From NCBI GenBank assembly GCA_921293015.1, contig OV121081.1, forward strand, positions 62,203,022 through 62,267,021: a DNA stretch of 64,000 nt. The letters run 5' to 3'. Under the pieces are notes generated by a model, which worked only from the letters and a program-made list of their open reading frames with translations, was not told the origin of the DNA and made no database searches. Of this stretch, positions 58,248 through 64,000 are shown piece by piece. Within the stretch, counting starts at the first letter, position 1; each line of letters opens with the position of its first letter. The stretch comes from Phorcus lineatus (lineage: Eukaryota > Mollusca > Gastropoda > Trochida > Trochidae). Position numbers and translations under genes: made by a program.

Positions 58248-58764
58248 GAGTGGAATATTCTGAAATAAAATCTTAATTTTAGATAGACCTTTGAATTCCA
58301 AAATATTGCTTACACAGTTGCAGAAGAAAGAGGACACGTCTTTGATAAACGTTAGTGTTAATTGTTGCTGGTGAAGTATAGTTCTGAAATTGTGAGTATA
58401 AGTGAGATTGAGAAATCACGTTCCTAAAACTATGGTGTTCACATCGATCATTGTTCACTCGTGAATTTTTTTTTAAAAACGAAAAGGCCCGAGTCAGATT
58501 GTGTTTATGTGGTTTGGTTGTACGAATATAATCCAATGGACACAGCAAAGATTTGCACAGAATTCAAACGAAGTGCCTTGACCAAATGAAATGAAAGTCC
58601 CCGGAAACGGGCTTCGCAGATCAGGAAACACTTACTCAATCTCAATGAAATCAAATTGAAACATGTCGCTCGTATCTCGCTGCCATTCTTAGCAAGGTAT
58701 GGGAGACAAGTTTCGTACTGTTTTCAATGAGATTGACACTAACTATTTTCGTCCAGGTTTATAT

Positions 58765-59347
58765 TGTTATGAGTATGTGATTGTGCATAAGTTTAACATT
58801 GTATAACATTGTTGTTTTGTTTAGTGGGTGAAACTTACACTTGTTTTGATAGTCTTATCTGGCAGTGTCTAGAATAATCTATTCTAGAATGTTCTATTTA
58901 TTTCTTGATTGCTTGAGTTGGACACTTTTGATTGGAGTTTGTAGTGGAACTTTAAAGAACATTCTAAAAGGTATCTAACCTATATAAAGGCCGGCATTAG
59001 AACTCTTACTCATTTTGCTTCTTACAATCAACTTTGCGATCATCTGCCGTGCCACTGTTTTTTTTGGATACCTTTACAAGCCGGATTCATCTATCTCCTA
59101 TCAAGACCCACTGACTGTTTTCTACATTCATCAACTGTGTAATTCATAAGGACTGGTGAATATATTTATTTAGCTAATTTGTTTGACTCATTTGATATTG
59201 TACTATAGCTTGTATTAGCTTGATATTGTAACCTTAAACACTTTGTTTATTATTTGATTGATTAAATTGTAATTAATATACAATTGTCTTGTTAAATTTT
59301 GCTGGTTTGACTGGGGACATTTTCCTATTCCAAATTCATTCGTAACA
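58765..59347 (+). mobile_element. Solo LTR, 583 bp, with 4-bp target duplication
   Basis: Begins TGTTATGAG and ends TTCGTAACA (TG..CA with a short inverted terminus TGTTA/TAACA). It is flanked by ATAT on both sides (58761-58764, 59348-59351). Contains a heat-shock element, a TATA box (tatataaagg, 58981) and a pyrimidine-rich downstream part. No internal retroelement genes remain. A 5' part of the same LTR is at 60267-60571. Confidence 0.85.
58872..58894 (+). promoter_or_regulatory. Heat-shock element in the LTR
   Basis: TTC at 58882, GAA at 58887 and TTC at 58892, exactly spaced by 2 nt, i.e. the canonical HSF trimer site, with another GAA at 58872. A further GAAcaTTC lies at 58957-58964. 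All are upstream of the TATA box at 58981. Confidence 0.7.
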
Positions 59348-59499
59348 ATATCGAAACTGGTCACTGAGGAAAACGTCCTTAAAGCATTCCACTTGCCTTC
59401 TGAAAAGGAACACGACTATCTTGAAAGGGCAATGTCCATTGGAATTTATCTGAAAACAATAATTTGAACCGTTGTTGGCGGTTACTTTGTAAATGAACA

Positions 59500-59870
59500 C
59501 GACACAATGCTTAACTTTCTGTTAAGTGCCACCGAGGAAACGGTCTTCTGACTTCTAGACATCGGTTGTGGATGGCGATGTCATTCGTGGCATTCCTGAT
59601 TTGAGAATTTCCTATGACAAGTCTCCGCGTCATGGCTGTTATCGTGATGTATTTGTCATCAGCATGTGACGTTGATCTGTGCCTTCCTCAACTTGACCAG
59701 ATATACACCATCCCAGTTGTCTGGAACCATGTAAAAGAGTATAGAATACAAATGCGCATTTCTTAAGACATCGAGCAAACTCACGATGTGTTAACCCCCT
59801 CATGTGTCCATCCAATCGCATTGCTTGGTCATAAAAACAAACGAGGTGCACGAACAAAATCCTCAATGAA
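59500..59870 (-). pseudogene. Tc1-like transposase N-terminal remnant, multiply frameshifted
   Basis: Minus-strand pieces in different frames fit the Tc1 double helix-turn-helix: AMRLDGHMRGLTHREFARCL, then YSFTWFQTTGMV, then GRHRSTSHADDKYITITAMT and RRLVIGNSQIRNATND (compare GRPR.T...DRYI...R). The catalytic domain is not seen. Confidence 0.5.
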
Positions 59871-60266
59871 TGTGCGCCAAAGTGACAATTATTTTGTTTA
59901 CCATCAGCGCCAATATATACACATGCATTGTCGCCCAGGTTAAAAGATTATGGAACCAAAGAATAGCAATTGGATAAAAAAAATTGGTCTCCTGATATTC
60001 TGCAAAACAAAATCTATATGGCAGCCATCGACTTTAAAGGACTATTGTAATGTCCACAACCTTAATGTTATTATTCTATTAATTTATCACTAAGTAAACA
60101 TTATCAATATGTCAGGTTTTCCCATGCTTCTTTGTCACATACATTGTATGCTAAACATTCAACAGAAGAAGAGCTGTGAAAAGATTATTGAATACTATAG
60201 TGTATAACAATAATAGCCCTATACAGGCAGAGATTAATCTCCCTTTTCAAAAACCTAACAATATTT

Positions 60267-60571
60267 TGTTATGAGTGTGTGATTGTTTATAAGTTTAACA
60301 TTGTATAACATTGTTGTATTGTTTAGTGGGTCACACTTACACTTGTTTTGATAGTCTTAGCTGGCAGTGTCAAGAATAATCTATTCTAGAATGTTCTATT
60401 TATTTCTTGATTGCTTGAGTTGAACACTTCTGATTGGAGTTTGTCGTGGAACTTTAAAGAACATTCTGGAAGGTATCTTACCTATATATAGGCTGGCATT
60501 AGAACTCTTACTCATCTTGCTTCTTACAATCAACTTGCGATCATCTGCCGTGCCACTGATTTAGGATACCT
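60267..60571 (+). mobile_element. Partial LTR, same family as 58765-59347
   Basis: Matches the first about 305 bp of the solo LTR (tgttatgagtgtgtgattg onward) through the TATA box and to 'ggatacctt', then breaks off where LINE-associated sequence begins. It is an independent insertion: the DNA between the two LTRs is duplicated host flank and a Tc1 remnant, not retroelement genes. Confidence 0.8.
60384..60396 (+). promoter_or_regulatory. Heat-shock element in the partial LTR
   Basis: Identical TTCtaGAAtgTTC, kept although surrounding bases differ between the two LTR copies. Confidence 0.7.
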
Positions 60572-60902
60572 TAAATTGGATACTTTTCTTGTCCAAATAT
60601 AGTTTTAAATGTTGAATATGTTTTAAGAAATGTTGATAATTCTATTTGCCCAAACCAAGATTGGATGTCTAATCTATGCAAGTTTGTTTAAACAAAGTCC
60701 AAAGAAAGGGTATTGTTGATAGTCAGTCAATTTAATTTAGTGTCCCCAAAGTTATTCATACTAAAGGGAAGGAAGATCTAGCATTGAGACTATAAGGATA
60801 TCAGTCTCTTTTGTTTGTCACATTCAAAGCAAATCTGCCTTTAAATTTAGAAAACAATGCTATCTTTTTTCAATACTTTGTCTCTATTACAATCGAGTTT
60901 CC
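60572..60902. other. 5' part of the LINE at 60.9 kb; no ORF1
   Basis: About 330 bp without a coiled-coil ORF1; probably a truncated 5' region of the LINE. Confidence 0.4.
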
Positions 60903-63900
60903 TTGCTTGTCACCTTACTACTACTGATCTGTGGTGATGTACACCCAAATCCAGGACCCGTGCATACATCCGATCTTAAAATTGTACATTTGAATGTACG
61001 TAGTTTAAGAGATAAATTAGATATACTCCAAGCTGAACTAGAACCATATGACGTGATTTGTATAACTGAATCATGGTTACATAATGATATAGAAAGTAAA
61101 AATTTAGAATTACCAGGTTATCATTTACCACTTAGAAAAGATAGACAGACCAGGGGTGGAGGGGTGGCACTATGGGTTAAGATCAAATGTAAAAAACGTA
61201 ACTACCTTATTGGAACTTTCTACAGAGCAGACAAAAGTGATACTTATTGGGACTTAATAGAGGAATCTATCAGTAACGCTGTTGATCTTGGTTTAATCAC
61301 AAAAGTAACTGGTGACTTTAATGAAGATATTCTCTCAAAGTGTTCAAACAGAATAGATGAAATCAAAGTATTGAATGGATTATCTCAAATCATTACTGAT
61401 CCTACAAGAATCACGCCTACTTCTAGCACTTTGACTGATCTTATCTTTATATCACATGCTTCCCTTATAACCGATTCTGGTGTACTTGATCCCATATGTA
61501 GTGATCACTGTCCGGTTTATGTTTCCCTGAATGAGAACATAACAAAACCATCCACCTATAAAAGAAAGATGTTTTACTATAAGCTAGCTGACATTGATGC
61601 CCTCGCTGAAGAACTTAGTCTTGTTGATTGGAATGAAATACTTTCCTCTCATGATGTTAATCTAGTAACAGACCAGATAACCACTACCATGATGAATTTG
61701 TGCAACAAACATATTCCAAATAAAATTGTCACAATCAGACCAAACGATGCCCCATGGATGAATAGTGAAACTCGCAGTCATATTCGTAAGCGTAATCCTA
61801 TACATAAGCTGGCAAAACGGGGTAATTCACCTTCTAATTGGGCAAAGTTCAGACAATACAGAAACAAAGTGATATCATCAATAAAAAATGCAAAACAACA
61901 ATACAAAATTGACAAAATGGTTAATGAAAGTCATGGCACAAAATTCTGGTGGCGTCTCATTAAAAATTTCACTAAAAACAAAACTTCCTTAGGATCGTTT
62001 CCTCCCGTACTTTACGATGATAAACTACATGATAATAGTTTGGATATTGCAAATATAACGAACCAATATTTCACTACTGACACACTACTTTCAAACTAAA
62101 GTCAATTATCCTGACAGGCAAATTGAAGACGTTATTCCTACCATTAACAATCCTCTATGTGATCTGTATCTTTATACAAATGAAGTTCATGATATTCTGT
62201 CTTCATTAGATACAACAAAAGCGACGGGGCCAGACGGCATTAGCAATGAGTTCTTAAGAATGAACTCTGAACTGCATGTTAGGGGGTCCTCTTACAGAAG
62301 TTTTTAACTTATCGCTTTCTAAAAAAGATATTTCCGCAAATTTGGAAAGATGCCTCCGTTGTTCCTATTCATAAAAAGGGAAGTATTAATGATTGCACGA
62401 ATTACAGACCTGTTGCACTGACAAGCTGTGTGGCCAAAGTTTTTGAAAAATGTGTATCTAAACATGTGTATAATTTTCTCAGAGATAATAACATATTGTC
62501 TAACCTCCAATCCGGTTTTACACCAGGGGACTCTACTGTCAATCAACTTACATATCTTTATGATTTCATAGCTGAAGCAGTAGATAAAGGTAAGGAAGTA
62601 AAAGCGGTCTTTTGTGATGTTAGTAAAGCTTTCGATAGATTTTGGCATAAAGGCATAATTTACAAACTTAAAAAATTTGGAATAAATGGAAGTTTGTTAA
62701 CATGGTTCGAGAGCTACCTTGAGAACAGAGAACAGAGTGTTGTTATTAATGGATTCCGATCTGATAACAGGCAAGTCTTCGCTGGCGTGCCACAAGGTTC
62801 CGTCTTGGGGCCGCTTTTGTTTATCTTATATATCAACGATATAGTTGAAGGCATCAATAGCAATAAACGGCTCTCCGCGAACGATACATCCTTATACGCT
62901 ATTATTGGGGATCCCGTTGAAACTTCCGCTGATATAAATGATGACTTGAAGCGAATTTCTGAATGGGCTGAAAATGGCAGGTATCATTTAATCCAAATAA
63001 AACTGTTTCTATTCGGTTTACTAGAAAATTGCAACCAGTCCAAATGCCAGTTCAAACATTTGGGCCTTACTTTACAACATGACTGTTCTTGGAATGACCA
63101 TATAAATGAAATTGCTAAAAAGGTTGCCCCAATGGTTAATTGTCTGAAGAGTCTCAAATATAGATTGAACCGAAAAACATTAGAGATAATGTACAAACAG
63201 TTCATTCTTCCTGTATTTGACTACTGTAGTCATATATGGGATAATTGTACAAAACAACAAGCAGATGTGTTAGAAAAACTTAATCTTGATGCTCTGAGAA
63301 CTGTGTGTGGCGCCGTCCTTGGTACGAGTCATGATAAAATATATAAAGAAACAAATTGTAAACCATTAATCCATAGACGATATGTAAACAAATTAAGTTT
63401 GTTTTATAGTATGGTTAATAAGCAACCTTGTGCCTCATAAGATATCAGATGTTTTGATTACAATCTTCGTGATGACTCAAAACTTCAGACCATAAACTGT
63501 AAAACAGTAAATTATGCAAAATCCTTCCTTCCTGACACAGTTAAATTATTCATTACCGATAGAACACAGAAACTCTCGATCTTTATCGACATTCAAAAAA
63601 GCCATAGACACGGAAACTGAAATGCATACTCATTTCGACTTACATTATGGTAGTAGATTTTCTCAAATAATACATTCTCGCCTTAGACTTGAATGCAGCA
63701 ACTTAAATGCACACAAGTATGAAAGATTCATATCATCAACTCGCGACTGTTCTTGTGGCCATAACTAGGAAGATTCGACCCACTATTTCTTTTCATGTCC
63801 ATTGTTCATGAATATAAGGGAAAATATGTTTTTCTATAACAAAGGTTTTGACCTGAGATCGGTCCTATTTGGAAACCCAAAATTGTTCCTCTAATGTAAA
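60903..63900 (+). mobile_element. CR1/L2-like LINE ORF2, catalytically dead
   Basis: 60903-62099 encodes LLLLICGDVHPNPGP, the APE endonuclease (LKIVHLNVRSLRDKL, ITESWLHND, RGGGVALWVK, GTFYRADKS, GDFNED, LTDLIFIS, CSDHCPVYVSL) and PWMNSETRSHIRKRN..KLAKR. An in-frame deletion of about 22 residues follows GVALWVK, compared with the minus LINE at 46.3-45.6 kb. After a frameshift at 62.1 kb, KATGPDGISNEF appears at 62.2 kb, and 62430-63440 carries FCDVSKAFDRFWHKGI (A) and GVPQGSVLGPLLF (B). Motif C is LSANDTSLY instead of the FADD type, so one catalytic Asp is lost. The tail (SRLRLECSNLNAHKYERFIS, DCSCGH, CPLFMNIRENMFFYNKGFDL) follows with stops, ending near 63.9 kb. Same family as the minus LINE. 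Confidence 0.88.
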
Positions 63901-64000
63901 TCATGAACTATTGATATCTGTGCACGAATTTATAGATTTAACAGGCAGATTTGCATCGGATCCATAATTGATATATTTTATTGTTATATTGGTAAAGCTT
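63901..64000. other. LINE 3' end / flank
   Basis: AT-rich sequence after the LINE tail; the right edge of the window. Confidence 0.4.

Larger units (their letters stand above)
56690..60220. repeat. Segmental duplication block, copy 2 (contains locus F)
   Basis: Partner of 18182-20800. Interrupted by about 1.4 kb of additional DNA (58700-60085) including a solo LTR and a Tc1 remnant. The match resumes at about 60085 ('taaacattatcaatat'; 'gattattgaatactatagtg'). Confidence 0.85.

Noticed and set aside
58765..60571. A complete LTR retrotransposon bounded by the two LTR copies
   Set aside because: The DNA between them is duplicated host flank and a Tc1 remnant with no gag/pol; the LTRs are independent insertions.

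Overview
This is a metazoan, almost certainly molluscan, genomic window: AT-rich, intron-containing and full of repeats, with no bacterial-style operons. The only host gene family I can support with spliced models is a cluster of ISG12/IFI27-like (interferon-alpha-inducible protein 27-like) genes. Gastropod versus bivalve cannot be decided from the sequence.

The cluster has six loci. Locus A (minus, exons 4657-4827 and 1868-1953) lacks a visible first exon and has a shortened exon 2. Locus B (18410-19763) and locus D (30937-32037) are complete three-exon genes encoding 132 and 135 residues: a signal peptide, a glycine/alanine-rich hydrophobic core and a C-terminal CxDPDC tail. Locus C (22683-23804) has exons 2 and 3 only, with doubtful exon 2 splicing. 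Locus E (37628-40548) is a divergent paralogue that has lost the tail. Locus F (56923-58247) is a recent segmental copy of B, broken by a 4-nt deletion in exon 1 and a 1-nt deletion in exon 3. Upstream of D lies a duplicated block of about 150 bp. Each copy carries an identical IRF/ISRE-type site (GAAAACGAAAGT), and just downstream are a TATA-like stretch and a strong splice donor that could be D's 5' UTR exon. This is the best regulatory signal in the window.

Mobile DNA makes up most of the rest. There are two APE-type (CR1/L2-like) LINEs: one minus with ORF1 and ORF2 (48255-43530), one plus (60.9-63.9 kb). Both carry a 2A-like CGD(I/V)HPNPGP motif before the endonuclease. There are also three LINE tails, a Penelope-like fragment with a GIY-YIG domain (42.06-42.79 kb), two Tc1-like remnants, a PIF/Harbinger-like SANT fragment, MITEs, a solo LTR with a perfect heat-shock element, and several large inverted and tandem repeats.

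At 49.5-53.9 kb a glycosyltransferase-like gene is split by a Mutator-like transposase/DEDDh-exonuclease element. The element has a 679-bp internal tandem duplication and an in-frame stop. A second copy of the same host gene lies at the left edge of the window (2-626) without the insertion, so the window contains both the filled and the empty site.

Long stretches between these features (for example 23.8-27.0, 32.2-34.0 and 48.3-49.5 kb) hold nothing I recognise. No tRNA, rRNA or CRISPR was found.
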